Shown here one piece after another: positions 28,551-37,649 of a stretch of DNA of 64,000 bases. Position numbers and translations under genes: made by a program. The notes beneath the pieces were generated by a model. That model made no database searches. It was not told the origin of the DNA and worked only from the letters and a program-made list of their open reading frames with translations. How positions within the stretch are numbered: position 1 is the stretch's first letter; each line of letters starts with the position of its first letter. The DNA comes from Planctomycetia bacterium (GTDB taxonomy: Bacteria > Planctomycetota > Phycisphaerae > UBA1845 > UTPLA1), in contig CP054187.1 in NCBI GenBank assembly GCA_015200345.1, forward strand, positions 3,022,470-3,086,469, given 5' to 3'.

Positions 28551-31481
28551 ATGTTCAAGCTTCGCACACGGAGTATGGTTCTCGGCATGGTCCTGTTGGC
28601 GGCGGTCGGCGTCGCGCGGGCCGACGATGAGCCGAGCGCTTCGGAACGCCTGGCGGCGGCGATCAAACTGGTCGAGGCGGGTGACTACGCAGCGGGCAAG
28701 GATGCGTTGCTTGAGATCTCCGAGGACGAACTGAACGACGACGAGCAGATCAATCTTCAGCGTTACCTTGGTCAGGCCGAGCGGGCGCTGGCGGATCGTG
28801 CCAAGGCGCGTGAAGACCTCGCCGCCGGCGAAAAGGCGATGAAGGCCGGCAAGGCCGACGACGCGCGAAAGGCGTTTGAAGCCGTCGTGGCGTGCAAGGT
28901 GGCCGAATCGGACGTGGTTTCCAAGGCCCGCGCCCAGTTGGCCGAACTCGACAAATCGCAAAAATCGAAGAGCGAGGCGGCGGCCCCGGCGAAATCGAAC
29001 AGCGCCATGACCGATGCGCCGCGCTCCGCCGCGCCGAAGTCCGGCGGCGGTCTCGTGGATGAACTGGCCGAGGAGCACGCGCTGCTCTGGCAGCAGGCGG
29101 TCAAGACGTACAAAGAGTCGGAGTCGAAATTGCGCAAGGCCGTGCTGGCGGAGGATTTCGCCGAGGCCCGGCGGCTGCTGGATTTCGCCAGGCAGACGAT
29201 CGAATTGAACCGGCGTTACGCCTCGCCCGCCTCGTTGTATGAAGATTATCGCAATCAGGCGAATGAGCTGGAGCGTTTTTTGGAGGACGAGCAGCGCGAT
29301 TACGACGAGCGATTGATCCGCATGAAGCGCGAGGAAGTCGCCGCGCGGGAGCAGGAGCGCGTCGAGCAGGTTCGCATCCAGAAGACACGCCAGGTCGAGC
29401 AGTTGATGGATCAAGCCGCCGAGCTGCGCAAAGAGCAACGGCTGGACGACGCCATCCAGGTGCTCAAGCAGGTGCTGGCGATCGATCCGAACAACGAGCA
29501 GGCCGCGTGGATGAAGGAGACGCTGGAGGACCTCGCCATCAACCGGCGCAACGTCGGCGCGACGATTGACAAGCAGAACGAGGCCCAGGATCTGCTCGTC
29601 ACGAATGAAGAGTCAGCCATTCCGTGGCACCGCGACATCATGTATCCCAAGAACTGGCGGGAGATTTCCGCCAAGCGCACCGGCGCCGAGGAAGCGGCCG
29701 AGCCGGAGAGCAATCGCGTCGTCCGCCGAAAGCTGGAATCGGTGGCGCCCGAGATCAAGTACGACGCCGTTCCGTTCCGCAAGGTGATCGAACAATTGCG
29801 CGATCGGACGGGGCTGAACATCGTCCCGAACTGGACGGCGCTGGATTCGGCCGGCATCGACCCCGAGACGGAAGTCAGCCTGCGGTTGAGCAGCGTCAAG
29901 TTCTCCAAGGCATTGCAGTTGATTCTGGATGCCGTCGGGGCGGGTGACGTGCAACTGGCGTATGAAGTGGACGATGGCGTCGTCGCCATTTCGACGAAGG
30001 AAGACCTCGCCCGCAAGACGTTGACACGTGTCTATCCTGTGCAGGACCTGATCATCTCGGTGCCGACGTTCCGCGGACGGCAGATCAACCTTGACCAAAT
30101 CGGCCAGAACAGCAATCAGCAGGGCGGTCTGGGCGGCGGGCGGTTCATCGGCGCTGGCGGCGGCGGCGGTGGCGGCGGCGGAGCAGGGGGAGGCAATCTC
30201 TTTGGCGGTGCCGGAGGCGGCCAGCAGGATGATGATTTGCAGAATACCGCAGAGGATCCGATCCGGCCGATTATCGAGCTGATCCAGCAGACGATTGATC
30301 CCGAAAGCTGGCGCGAGGCCGGCGGCAACACCGGCTCGATCCAGGCGCTGAATCAGCAACTGGTCGTCACGCAGACATCGAGTGCGCACACGCAGCTTCG
30401 CGACCTGCTTCGGCAGCTTCGCCAGTCTCGTGCGTTACAGATCGCCGTCGAGGCTCGTTACATCACCATCACACGCAACTGGCTCGAGCAGATCGGCGTC
30501 GATCTCGACGTGGTGCTCAACAACGGCAACGCCGGGTTTGATCGCACCACGATTCTCGATCCGGCCACGAACAATCCCGTGCTCGTGCCTCGGCAGTTTG
30601 TTCGCAACGGGTTCACTCCCGGTGCGCCGGGCGGCGTCGGCATCGCACTGCCCACCCAGCCGTTCGGCCAGCCTTTTGGCCAGCCGGGTCTCGTTCCCGC
30701 GAACGGCAACGTCGGACCGGCCATCGGCACCATGACGCCCATTCCGATCGTCAACAACACGCTGGATCTGGCCGCTCCGAGCAACACGAACATCAACGGC
30801 ACGCTCGGCAGTCTCGCCAACAGCACCCCGGCGTTTCAGATCTTTGGGAGCTTCCTGGATAACATCCAGGTTGACTTCCTGCTCCGCGCGACGCAGATCG
30901 ACCGCCGTTCCAGCGACCTCGATGCCCCGCGGCTGGTCCTCTTCAACGGCCAGCGCGCCGCGTTCGAGGCCTTCATCGAGCAGGACTACATCGCCGCGCT
31001 GACGCCGGTCATCGGCGACAACGCCGGTGCCTTTCTGCCCAACATCGCGACGGCTCTGACCGGACGTTCGCTCGACGTGCAGGCCACCGTCACCGCCGAC
31101 CGCCGCTACGTCACCATGACGGTGCGCACGTTTACCCGCGTCACCGGCGACTTCCGAACCGTCTTCTTCGGCGGTTCGCAGACCGTCGGCTCGGGCTTCA
31201 TCGAACTGGCCACGCAGACCACGCAGCAGGTGCGGACGACCGTCTCGGTGCCTGACGGCGGCACGCTTCTCATCGGCGGCCTGAAGCTCTCCGCCGAGCG
31301 CGACATCGACGCCGGCGTACCGATTCTCTCGCGCATCCCCGTACTGAAACGCGCCTTCTCGAACACGTCCAACGTCAAGGACGATCAGGTGTTGCTGATC
31401 CTCATCAAGCCGACCATCATCATCCAGGAAGAGGCCGAGGCCGAAGCCTTCCCCACGCTGACCTCCGCCACCGGCTTGTAG
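28551..31481 (+). CDS. Secretin (type II/III secretion or type IV pilus GspD/PilQ-like)
   Basis: The 976-residue protein has a signal peptide ending ARADD and then TPR-like helices. A charged coiled-coil region follows (about residues 230-330, QEQERVEQVRIQ style), then an N-domain with the EIKYDAVPFRKVIEQLRD motif and a glycine-rich stretch (about 536-560). It ends in the secretin pore domain, whose last part reads VPDGGTLLIGGL, followed by VPILSRIPVLKRAFSN and VLLILIKPTII. Secretins form the outer-membrane ring of type II secretion or type IV pilus systems. No other secretion gene is beside it. The ATG at 28551 is preferred because GGAG lies six bases upstream; an ATG at 28545 overlaps that site. 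Confidence 0.92.
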   Translation: MFKLRTRSMVLGMVLLAAVGVARADDEPSASERLAAAIKLVEAGDYAAGKDALLEISEDELNDDEQINLQRYLGQAERALADRAKAREDLAAGEKAMKAGKADDARKAFEAVVACKVAESDVVSKARAQLAELDKSQKSKSEAAAPAKSNSAMTDAPRSAAPKSGGGLVDELAEEHALLWQQAVKTYKESESKLRKAVLAEDFAEARRLLDFARQTIELNRRYASPASLYEDYRNQANELERFLEDEQRDYDERLIRMKREEVAAREQERVEQVRIQKTRQVEQLMDQAAELRKEQRLDDAIQVLKQVLAIDPNNEQAAWMKETLEDLAINRRNVGATIDKQNEAQDLLVTNEESAIPWHRDIMYPKNWREISAKRTGAEEAAEPESNRVVRRKLESVAPEIKYDAVPFRKVIEQLRDRTGLNIVPNWTALDSAGIDPETEVSLRLSSVKFSKALQLILDAVGAGDVQLAYEVDDGVVAISTKEDLARKTLTRVYPVQDLIISVPTFRGRQINLDQIGQNSNQQGGLGGGRFIGAGGGGGGGGGAGGGNLFGGAGGGQQDDDLQNTAEDPIRPIIELIQQTIDPESWREAGGNTGSIQALNQQLVVTQTSSAHTQLRDLLRQLRQSRALQIAVEARYITITRNWLEQIGVDLDVVLNNGNAGFDRTTILDPATNNPVLVPRQFVRNGFTPGAPGGVGIALPTQPFGQPFGQPGLVPANGNVGPAIGTMTPIPIVNNTLDLAAPSNTNINGTLGSLANSTPAFQIFGSFLDNIQVDFLLRATQIDRRSSDLDAPRLVLFNGQRAAFEAFIEQDYIAALTPVIGDNAGAFLPNIATALTGRSLDVQATVTADRRYVTMTVRTFTRVTGDFRTVFFGGSQTVGSGFIELATQTTQQVRTTVSVPDGGTLLIGGLKLSAERDIDAGVPILSRIPVLKRAFSNTSNVKDDQVLLILIKPTIIIQEEAEAEAFPTLTSATGL

Positions 31482-31512
31482 CCCTGAAAAAACTCTGATC
31501 GTGTCGATCAAC

Positions 31513-31552
31513 GGCCGGTCGATGGCGTCCCCATCGACCGGCCTTATTATTT
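31513..31552 (+). terminator. Rho-independent terminator after the secretin gene
   Basis: GGCCGGTCGATGG pairs perfectly with CCATCGACCGGCC (13 bp, four-base loop) and is followed by TTATTATTT. It lies 31 bases after the secretin stop codon. Confidence 0.88.
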
Positions 31553-31669
31553 GCCGATGAATTCCCGGTTGCACGACGAAAGCTTTTCGCGTTGCACGAC
31601 GACCGCCCTCGGCGCGCGACGCGCAAGACGAACATTCAGCCGGCGAGCCTGCTCGCCCCTCCCAGCGCA

Positions 31670-33670
31670 ATGAATTCACCGCCGCCATCATCTCTGCCTT
31701 CAACAACACCGTCGAATCAGCCATCAGAGCGATTCGGTGTTCTCTCCCAGATCGCAGTCGTCGTGGCGGTCGCCCTCTTCGTTGCCCTGCTTGGCTGGTT
31801 CAAGCTCGGCGATCTCGACAGCGGTTACCACCTCGCCTACGGGCGGCACGTTCTCGACACCGGCACGATTGTCACGCGCGACCCCTTCATTGATCCCGCC
31901 AACGTGCAGGACTTTATCAACGCCAACTGGGGCGCGCAGGTCGTCATGGCCTGGCTGGAGCGCGCGGCCGGGCCGAACGGCCTCATCGCCCTGCGCACCG
32001 TGCTGCTCGCGGTCATGTTCGCGGGCGCAGCGGTGATCGTGCGGGCGCTGACAAGATCGTGGCACGCCGTCGCCTGGGCAGCCTTGCTGGCGGCGCTGGG
32101 GGCCTACGAGCGGTTCAGCATGCGCCCGGAGCTGTTCAGCCACGCGCTGCTGGTCATCCTCGTGGCGGTACTCGTTCGCGGCGGATCGTCGCGCCGGCAG
32201 CTCGTGGGACTCGGCGCGTTGCAGGTTCTCTGGGTCAATCTGCACAGTTATTTTCTGATCGGCCCGCTGGTGACCGGCGCGATGCTCGCCGGGGCGGCTT
32301 TGCGCCGCTGGCGGCGGCCGGCAGAACCGTCGCGCACGAAGTTCCTCGCGACCTTGTTTGTGGTGCAGCTCGTGGCGTGTGTCGTGAATCCGTGGCACGT
32401 TCGCGGAGCGTTCTTCCCGGTCTCCACGCTGCGCTATTTGAGTCAGCACGACGTGATGGCCTCCGGTCCGAAGGATGCTCGCGGCAGCGCCTGGTCGGAG
32501 ATCTCCGAGTTTCATTCGCCTTTCAAGTACATCGGGCAGCCGATCAATTCGAGAACGATTAACACGTACTTGCTGCTGGTGGCGCTCGCCGCGGTCGGGA
32601 CAGCGCTGCTCGCCCTGCGCGGCCGGCTGGGGGAGGCGTATGTTCTGCTCCTGCTCGCTGCGATGTCCTTTCAAATGCGACGAAACATCGCGCCCTTTGC
32701 GCTGATCGCCGCGCCGCTGGTTGTTGCCGCGATCCACGGGATCATTGCCCGGCGTCTGGCTCTGATCCGCCAGACCGGTCAGATTCTCTCGGCTGTGACG
32801 GCGCTGCTGCTCGCGGGCTGGTGGTGTTTCGGCATTGTCAGCGGCCGCTTTTACTACACCGAGCGGCGGATCACGCGCGAATTCGGCGGCGGCTACAGCG
32901 ACGTGACGTTCCTGCGAGACGCCGTCACGTGGTTAAGCCGGCACGAGGCGATCCGGCCCAAGCTTTTTGTCGATTATTTTTCATCAAGCAACACACTGCT
33001 GTGGCTGCCGGTGCGCTTCAAGCTCTTTGTCGATACCAACACGTTCGCGTATCCCGAGCCGGTCCTCCGTGCCGCGTTCGATGTCGGCGTCGGCAAGCTC
33101 GATCACAAAACGTTCCTGGACGAGCACGGCATCAACGTCGTGCTGCTCCATGCCGGGCCGGACACGCAGCCGCTGATCCGCCGGCTGGCGCTGGACGTGG
33201 ATAACTGGTCTCCCGTCTATTTTGACCCGTACGCGGTCATTTACCTGCGTCGCATCCCCGAACACGAGGCCCTGATTCGGGACAATCCACAGCGGGAGGA
33301 GTTGCTCGATCCGGCAAATTGGATCGCCCGGGCGCGGGGCGGCCCGTATCATCGCGCGCTGACCCTGGGGACGATGCTCAACGTGCCGATGACGATCGGC
33401 TGGTGGTCGGCGGGTCTGGCCCTGGCGGACGAAGCGCTTCGGCTCGCGCCGGATTACCATGAGGTGTGGTACCACAAGGCAGTCGCCGAAGGCAATCTCG
33501 CCAAGGCGGCCGCGCGGCGCAATGACTGGGAGGAAATGCGTCGGCGCATGACGCGCGCGGTCGATGCGGCCGAAACGGTGTTGAAGTACGTGCCCGATCA
33601 CCGCGGTGCGGCGACGATGCGGGATGATCTGCGGCGGACGCTGATGCTTTACTCCGGCGTGGGGAATTGA
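31670..33670 (+). CDS. Polytopic membrane protein with TPR-like tail
   Basis: The 666-residue protein has about ten hydrophobic helices in residues 20-400, then a soluble region ending in helical repeats such as ADEALRLAPDYHEVWYHKAVAEGN. The first loop contains GDLDSGYHLAYGR and later NWGAQV, an arrangement seen in planctomycete membrane proteins near GT39 families. I cannot assign an enzyme activity. The ATG at 31670 is preferred over 31592 because the extra 26 residues are basic and unrelated to the membrane start. The gene follows the secretin terminator and is 124 bases before the YdjY gene. Confidence 0.5.
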   Translation: MNSPPPSSLPSTTPSNQPSERFGVLSQIAVVVAVALFVALLGWFKLGDLDSGYHLAYGRHVLDTGTIVTRDPFIDPANVQDFINANWGAQVVMAWLERAAGPNGLIALRTVLLAVMFAGAAVIVRALTRSWHAVAWAALLAALGAYERFSMRPELFSHALLVILVAVLVRGGSSRRQLVGLGALQVLWVNLHSYFLIGPLVTGAMLAGAALRRWRRPAEPSRTKFLATLFVVQLVACVVNPWHVRGAFFPVSTLRYLSQHDVMASGPKDARGSAWSEISEFHSPFKYIGQPINSRTINTYLLLVALAAVGTALLALRGRLGEAYVLLLLAAMSFQMRRNIAPFALIAAPLVVAAIHGIIARRLALIRQTGQILSAVTALLLAGWWCFGIVSGRFYYTERRITREFGGGYSDVTFLRDAVTWLSRHEAIRPKLFVDYFSSSNTLLWLPVRFKLFVDTNTFAYPEPVLRAAFDVGVGKLDHKTFLDEHGINVVLLHAGPDTQPLIRRLALDVDNWSPVYFDPYAVIYLRRIPEHEALIRDNPQREELLDPANWIARARGGPYHRALTLGTMLNVPMTIGWWSAGLALADEALRLAPDYHEVWYHKAVAEGNLAKAAARRNDWEEMRRRMTRAVDAAETVLKYVPDHRGAATMRDDLRRTLMLYSGVGN

Positions 33671-33794
33671 CAGCGACCGGCCCTTCGCGCGACGATCCAA
33701 GCCGTGACCATCTGGTCCGGAACTCACCGTGGCGAGGTGCGCCGAGAAACGCTTCGTAGGAAGTACCCCGCACGTGACGTCGAGAAGCACCGCA

Positions 33795-34517
33795 ATGCCA
33801 CAACATCGAAAACCGAGTCCGGACTGGGCGTTGGGCGCGCTGCTCGCGCTGGCCTTCGTCGGCGCGTGCTCGCCGGATTCGCAGCCGGGCGAGCGCGCAA
33901 CGGTTGATTCGGCGCAGCGCGGCGCGGCCAGGGCGGTCGACTACGCGCCGGGCGTGCGGATCGACTTTCGCGTGCCGAAGGTGGAGATCGCGTGTGAAGT
34001 GATCCTGCGTGAAGGCCCGCTGGAATTGTTCGCCTACAGCAAGGCCCCCGTGCCGAAGGAACACGAAAGCATTCTCAAGACGACCGCGCCGTGCAGCACG
34101 ATTTACCAGGCACTCGGACTGATCGGCCTGCGACCGGGCCATACGGCGCGGTACTTCCCAGAGACCCGCACCGAGCGCGCTGCCAGCGGCGACCCGGTCG
34201 AAGTGCGTGTCCGTTACGAGCTGAATGGCCGCATGGTTGAACAGTCGGCGTGCGACTGGATGATTGACGTGGCGGCGGGGAGGCAGATGGTGCCGCGGGC
34301 GTGGGTGTTCTCCGGTTCGGAGCGCGATCAGGCGAATCGCCTGGCGGCGGACGAGGAGGGCACGCTGGTGACGGTGGTGGATTTCCCAAGTTCGCTGCTT
34401 TCGCTGGCCACGTCGCATTCGTCCAGCGACACGGATTTGTGGCTAAAGGCCAACACGGAAGCGATTCCGCCGCTTGGCACCGCGGTGACGTTGATCTTCC
34501 AGTCTGCAAAGAAATGA
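33795..34517 (+). CDS. YdjY-domain lipoprotein
   Basis: The 240-residue protein has a signal peptide with an FVGAC lipobox-like end and a YdjY domain, the conserved planctomycete/bacterial module with the blocks REGPLELFAYSK and KEHESIL, and PLGTAVTLIF near the end. YdjY is a domain of unknown function in predicted secreted or lipoproteins. The ATG at 33795 is chosen so that the lipobox is at a normal distance; the open frame extends upstream to 33729. Its 3' end abuts a palindromic repeat at 34518. Confidence 0.8.
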   Translation: MPQHRKPSPDWALGALLALAFVGACSPDSQPGERATVDSAQRGAARAVDYAPGVRIDFRVPKVEIACEVILREGPLELFAYSKAPVPKEHESILKTTAPCSTIYQALGLIGLRPGHTARYFPETRTERAASGDPVEVRVRYELNGRMVEQSACDWMIDVAAGRQMVPRAWVFSGSERDQANRLAADEEGTLVTVVDFPSSLLSLATSHSSSDTDLWLKANTEAIPPLGTAVTLIFQSAKK

Positions 34518-34651
34518 CTACAAGCTGTTTCAAAACTCCCTCTCCCTTCCAGGGAGAGGGTTGGGGTGAGGGTGAATCAATTCGTTTGAACCACTTTTCC
34601 CCCTCACCCAACCTCTCCCCCCAAGGGGGAGAGGAGTTTTGAAACCGGTTC
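34518..34651. repeat. Palindromic MITE/REP-like repeat, copy 2 (most complete)
   Basis: The ends are near-perfect inverted repeats of about 22 bases: CTACAAGCTGTTTCAAAACT at the left and TTTTGAAACCGGTTCTAC at the right. Inside are the hairpins CTCTCCCTTCCAGGGAGAG and CTCTCCCCCCAAGGGGGAGAG, and a longer-range GGGGTGAGGG/CCCTCACCC pairing. It fills the gap between convergent genes, so it may also act as a transcription barrier. It encodes nothing. Confidence 0.9.
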
Positions 34652-35238
34652 TACAACGGCTCGATGGTCGCCGATTCCATGATTTGCGGGGCGCTCGCGT
34701 CGAAGTCGCGCAGCGCCGTCCATCCGGCTTCCTGCGGCACGACCGCTTCGATCATCGCATGGCGCATCCACCGCATCGCCGCGTCGAAACACGGTTCGGG
34801 GAACCGCACCACCAGGGCGACGGGCGGGATGTGATCGGGGACGCGCGCGAATCGCACCTCCAGCCTGCACGGTGGTGACGCGCGACGATCCGCACGCACG
34901 CCTACGCCGTTCTCGCGATTGATTAGTGATTCATATGCGGCACGACCCACGCGCACATCTTCGAACCAGAAGACCGCGGCACTGGACCGTGACAGCGCCG
35001 CCGGCTCCACGCCGATCAGCGCCATCGTCCCGCGATCGCCGACGTGGTGAATGAGCAGCAGCGCACTGGTCGTGCCGGCGGGCGAAGCGGAAAGGAGTTC
35101 CATCGCCTCATGCGCCGTCAATCCAATGTGTCGAACCCCGTCGCACTCCACGACGAAGCGACCAGCCAGTTCTTCCGGGGAACTGCGTCCTGCGGCGGGC
35201 AATTCGCGCTGTGAATTGTCGTGATTATCCGGTGTCAT
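34651..35238 (-). CDS. Hypothetical protein, family not recognised
   Basis: The 195-residue protein appears cytosolic, with no signal peptide or membrane helix. It has a beta-strand-rich pattern and a conserved-looking VRHIGLTAHEAMELL segment near the N-terminus. I do not recognise it. The ATG at 35238 has a modest AGG-type ribosome binding site. It is convergent with the YdjY gene and its last bases touch the palindromic repeat. Confidence 0.5.
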   Translation of the reverse strand: MTPDNHDNSQRELPAAGRSSPEELAGRFVVECDGVRHIGLTAHEAMELLSASPAGTTSALLLIHHVGDRGTMALIGVEPAALSRSSAAVFWFEDVRVGRAAYESLINRENGVGVRADRRASPPCRLEVRFARVPDHIPPVALVVRFPEPCFDAAMRWMRHAMIEAVVPQEAGWTALRDFDASAPQIMESATIEPL

Positions 35239-35302
35239 GGTGCCTCGTCCCGTGCCCTTCCGCGCTCCAAATCCCTGCTCTCCGGGGTCTGACGAACCGC
35301 GT

Positions 35303-35331
35303 TTGGCTTGGCTTGCTTCGCAGCTTATAAT
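35303..35331 (+). promoter_or_regulatory. Probable sigma-70-like promoter with long leader
   Basis: TTGGCT (35303-35308), 17-base spacer, TATAAT (35326-35331, a perfect -10). It directs transcription rightward to the esterase-like gene at 35599, giving a leader of about 260 bases. Confidence 0.6.
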
Positions 35332-35338
35332 AGAAAAA

Positions 35339-35598
35339 CGGTATGCACGAGGATTGGAACCGTTGCGGCTTCAAAGTCGTAACGGTTTGGGCGCGGTTGT
35401 GGGGGGAGTCCGAAAAAATCAATCCCGGGAACTGGCTGGGCAGTGTGGTTGTATCAATCCCTGAAACCGTTGGGAACGGATGCCGACGGGACACGATAAT
35501 AAACAAACAGGCCGTTCGGCGGCCGAAAGAGAATTGGCGACAAGACCTCGTCAAGGCTGGTGGCAAGGTCGTTGCTGAATAGGCTGGACAGGGTGTAC
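35339..35598 (+). other. Long leader before the esterase-like gene
   Basis: This stretch holds several inverted repeats, such as AACCGTT/AACGGTT around 35360-35394 and a GGCCG/CGGCC hairpin near 35512, and an open frame of 79 codons (35343-35582) whose stop lies 16 bases before the gene. The reading frame has no ribosome binding site and no recognised motif, so I treat it as leader rather than a gene. No known riboswitch class is apparent. Confidence 0.35.
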
Positions 35599-37506
35599 AT
35601 GGTCTTGGGACGAAGATTCCTGACGCTTGGGCTGCTGGGCATGGTCCTGATCTGGACGTCGGGCTGTGCCGTGCCGCAGCCGCGCGGACAGGGCATTTAT
35701 CAGTATGTGACCGAACCGACGACCAAGGCGGGGTATCACCTTTACCTGCCGATGGACTACGTCCGCAACAACGGTCGGCATCCGAACCCGCGGATGAAGG
35801 GCTGGCCGCTGGTGATGACGTTCCACGGGATGAAGCCGTACGACAACGCGCTGCCGCAGGAGCGGGAGTGGGAGAAGGAAGCGGACATCTACGGGTACGT
35901 GGTGTGCGCGCCGGAACTGAACACAAGCGATTCGTTCATGGAGTATCCGCTGACGCGCGAGCACAGCTATGTGCTGCGCGACAAGGAGAACGTGATCGCC
36001 ATCATGGAGCACGTGTTCCAGACGACGAACACGGATCGCAAGAAAGTTCTGGCGACGAGCTGGTCCTGCGGCGGCTACCTCGCACACTATTTTCCAAATC
36101 GCTTTCCCGATCGGTTCGCGTGCATAGCAGTGCGTTTGTCTAATTTCTCGGCGGCCCTGATGACCGAGGCGACGGTGCCGTTGTACAAGGACCGCGTGCC
36201 GGTGGCCATCTTCATCGGCGATGGTGATTTCCCCGCCTGCAAGACCGAGTCGCAGGACGCCGTCGCATGGTACGAGGCGCGCAAGTTCAAGACCGTCCGC
36301 GGAAAAATGATCGACAACATGGGCCACTCGCGCATTCCGCAGACGGCCGCCGCGTTCTTCGCCGAGCAGATCGGTCTGGAACCGTTGCATCCCGAAGATG
36401 CCGCGCGAACGGTCGCGCAAGTACAGATGACGGACTACTACCCGCCGCCGGCGCTGCTCGCGCAATTCGCGCCGCCGTCGACGCTCGGTCGGCCGCCGAC
36501 TGCTCTCGCTTACAATGAGCCGGCCTCGCGCCGCAACTCACCGACGACGCCACCGGCGCCACCGAAGACGACGCCACCCGCCGCGCCCGGTCGCTCCGAT
36601 TCAGCGGCGGCCCAGTCGGCATTCACCGGATCGAGCGCGGGCCGTGATTACCCGACCGGCCGCATGCCGACTTACGAGATCGTGGCCGCGCGAAATCGAA
36701 CCGACCCACCCGCATCGCCGTCGGCGCGCCCGGAGCGACCCGCTCCCCAGCCGACCGCGAAGCCTTCGGCTCCGCAGGCAGCGCCGGTCCCGTCTCAAAA
36801 GCCGCGCAGCGAACCGCAACAGCCGACCCAATTGGCGTCGATCGCGCGCGAGTCCAAACCGACGCTGACGCCTGCACCCCGACACAATCCTCCGCCCTCC
36901 GCTGCGGCCGCCGTGAAGCCCGTCGCGCAGAAGGAAGTTTCGGCGAAGTCGCCTCCAGTGGAAACGCCGAAGCCGCCGTGGAAGGCTTCCGAACCGCCGA
37001 TGTACGCAGCGCGTCCGGTGAGCCGAAACGAAGCTGCGAAGAACGCCGCCGCCGCGGAGGCATCGCGGAACGCCGCAGCACGGCAGGCGAATCAACGCGA
37101 AGCGGTCGCTCGTTCGACCAAGCAATACGGCGTCACGCCGTCATCAGGACGCATGCCGGGAACCGCCGCCGCGCGCCCGAGCCAACCGGCCAGCGCGTCG
37201 CGCGCGTTTTCAAATCAGACGCGAGTCAATCGCGTCAACGTACAATTAAACGGCCAGGCCGTCGGCACCAGCCCGCATTTCATTCAATATAGTGTTGAGC
37301 TTCCGAGGGAGAAGCTGGAAGGCGCGGACATCCTCTGGCAGGATAACGGCGTCTGGCTCAACGACGAGCCGAGCGGGCGCAAGATTCTCACCGCGCCGGG
37401 GCATCACAACATCTCGGTCATTGTCGTCACGCGCGATGACGTGGAGTATCGCGGCAACGCGACGGTGCAGGTGCTCGAACCGGGACCGGGTTCCGCGGCG
37501 TACTGA
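35599..37506 (+). CDS. Alpha/beta-hydrolase (esterase-like) lipoprotein with long Pro/Ala-rich region
   Basis: The 635-residue protein has a lipobox signal (TSGC), then an alpha/beta hydrolase domain (about residues 25-275). The nucleophile elbow reads SWSCGG (about residue 154-159), so the usual first glycine of GxSxG is serine, and a late GHSRIP histidine completes a plausible triad. A region of about 240 residues rich in Pro, Ala, Ser and Lys follows (about 294-534) and looks like a flexible spacer. The last 100 residues form a beta-rich domain (VNVQLNGQAVGTSP). It is probably an outer-membrane or periplasm-tethered carbohydrate or polyester esterase; substrate unknown. The ATG at 35599 is preferred over a GTG at 35560 for lipobox position. 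Confidence 0.75.
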   Translation: MVLGRRFLTLGLLGMVLIWTSGCAVPQPRGQGIYQYVTEPTTKAGYHLYLPMDYVRNNGRHPNPRMKGWPLVMTFHGMKPYDNALPQEREWEKEADIYGYVVCAPELNTSDSFMEYPLTREHSYVLRDKENVIAIMEHVFQTTNTDRKKVLATSWSCGGYLAHYFPNRFPDRFACIAVRLSNFSAALMTEATVPLYKDRVPVAIFIGDGDFPACKTESQDAVAWYEARKFKTVRGKMIDNMGHSRIPQTAAAFFAEQIGLEPLHPEDAARTVAQVQMTDYYPPPALLAQFAPPSTLGRPPTALAYNEPASRRNSPTTPPAPPKTTPPAAPGRSDSAAAQSAFTGSSAGRDYPTGRMPTYEIVAARNRTDPPASPSARPERPAPQPTAKPSAPQAAPVPSQKPRSEPQQPTQLASIARESKPTLTPAPRHNPPPSAAAAVKPVAQKEVSAKSPPVETPKPPWKASEPPMYAARPVSRNEAAKNAAAAEASRNAAARQANQREAVARSTKQYGVTPSSGRMPGTAAARPSQPASASRAFSNQTRVNRVNVQLNGQAVGTSPHFIQYSVELPREKLEGADILWQDNGVWLNDEPSGRKILTAPGHHNISVIVVTRDDVEYRGNATVQVLEPGPGSAAY

Positions 37507-37649
37507 TGTTGCTTGCCCGTCGGGCGGCGTGCCTGACAAATCTTCTTTGTCCATTCAACGCTGCGCGATCCGACGAGTGCGACCGGCCGCATGGTGGTGC
37601 AGGCCGTCCCCTTCGGCCATAATGGCGGCGTACGACACGGAGTCATTCC

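Noticed and set aside
35343..35582. A 79-codon frame in the leader of the esterase-like gene
   Set aside because: No ribosome binding site or known motif; kept only as a leader note.
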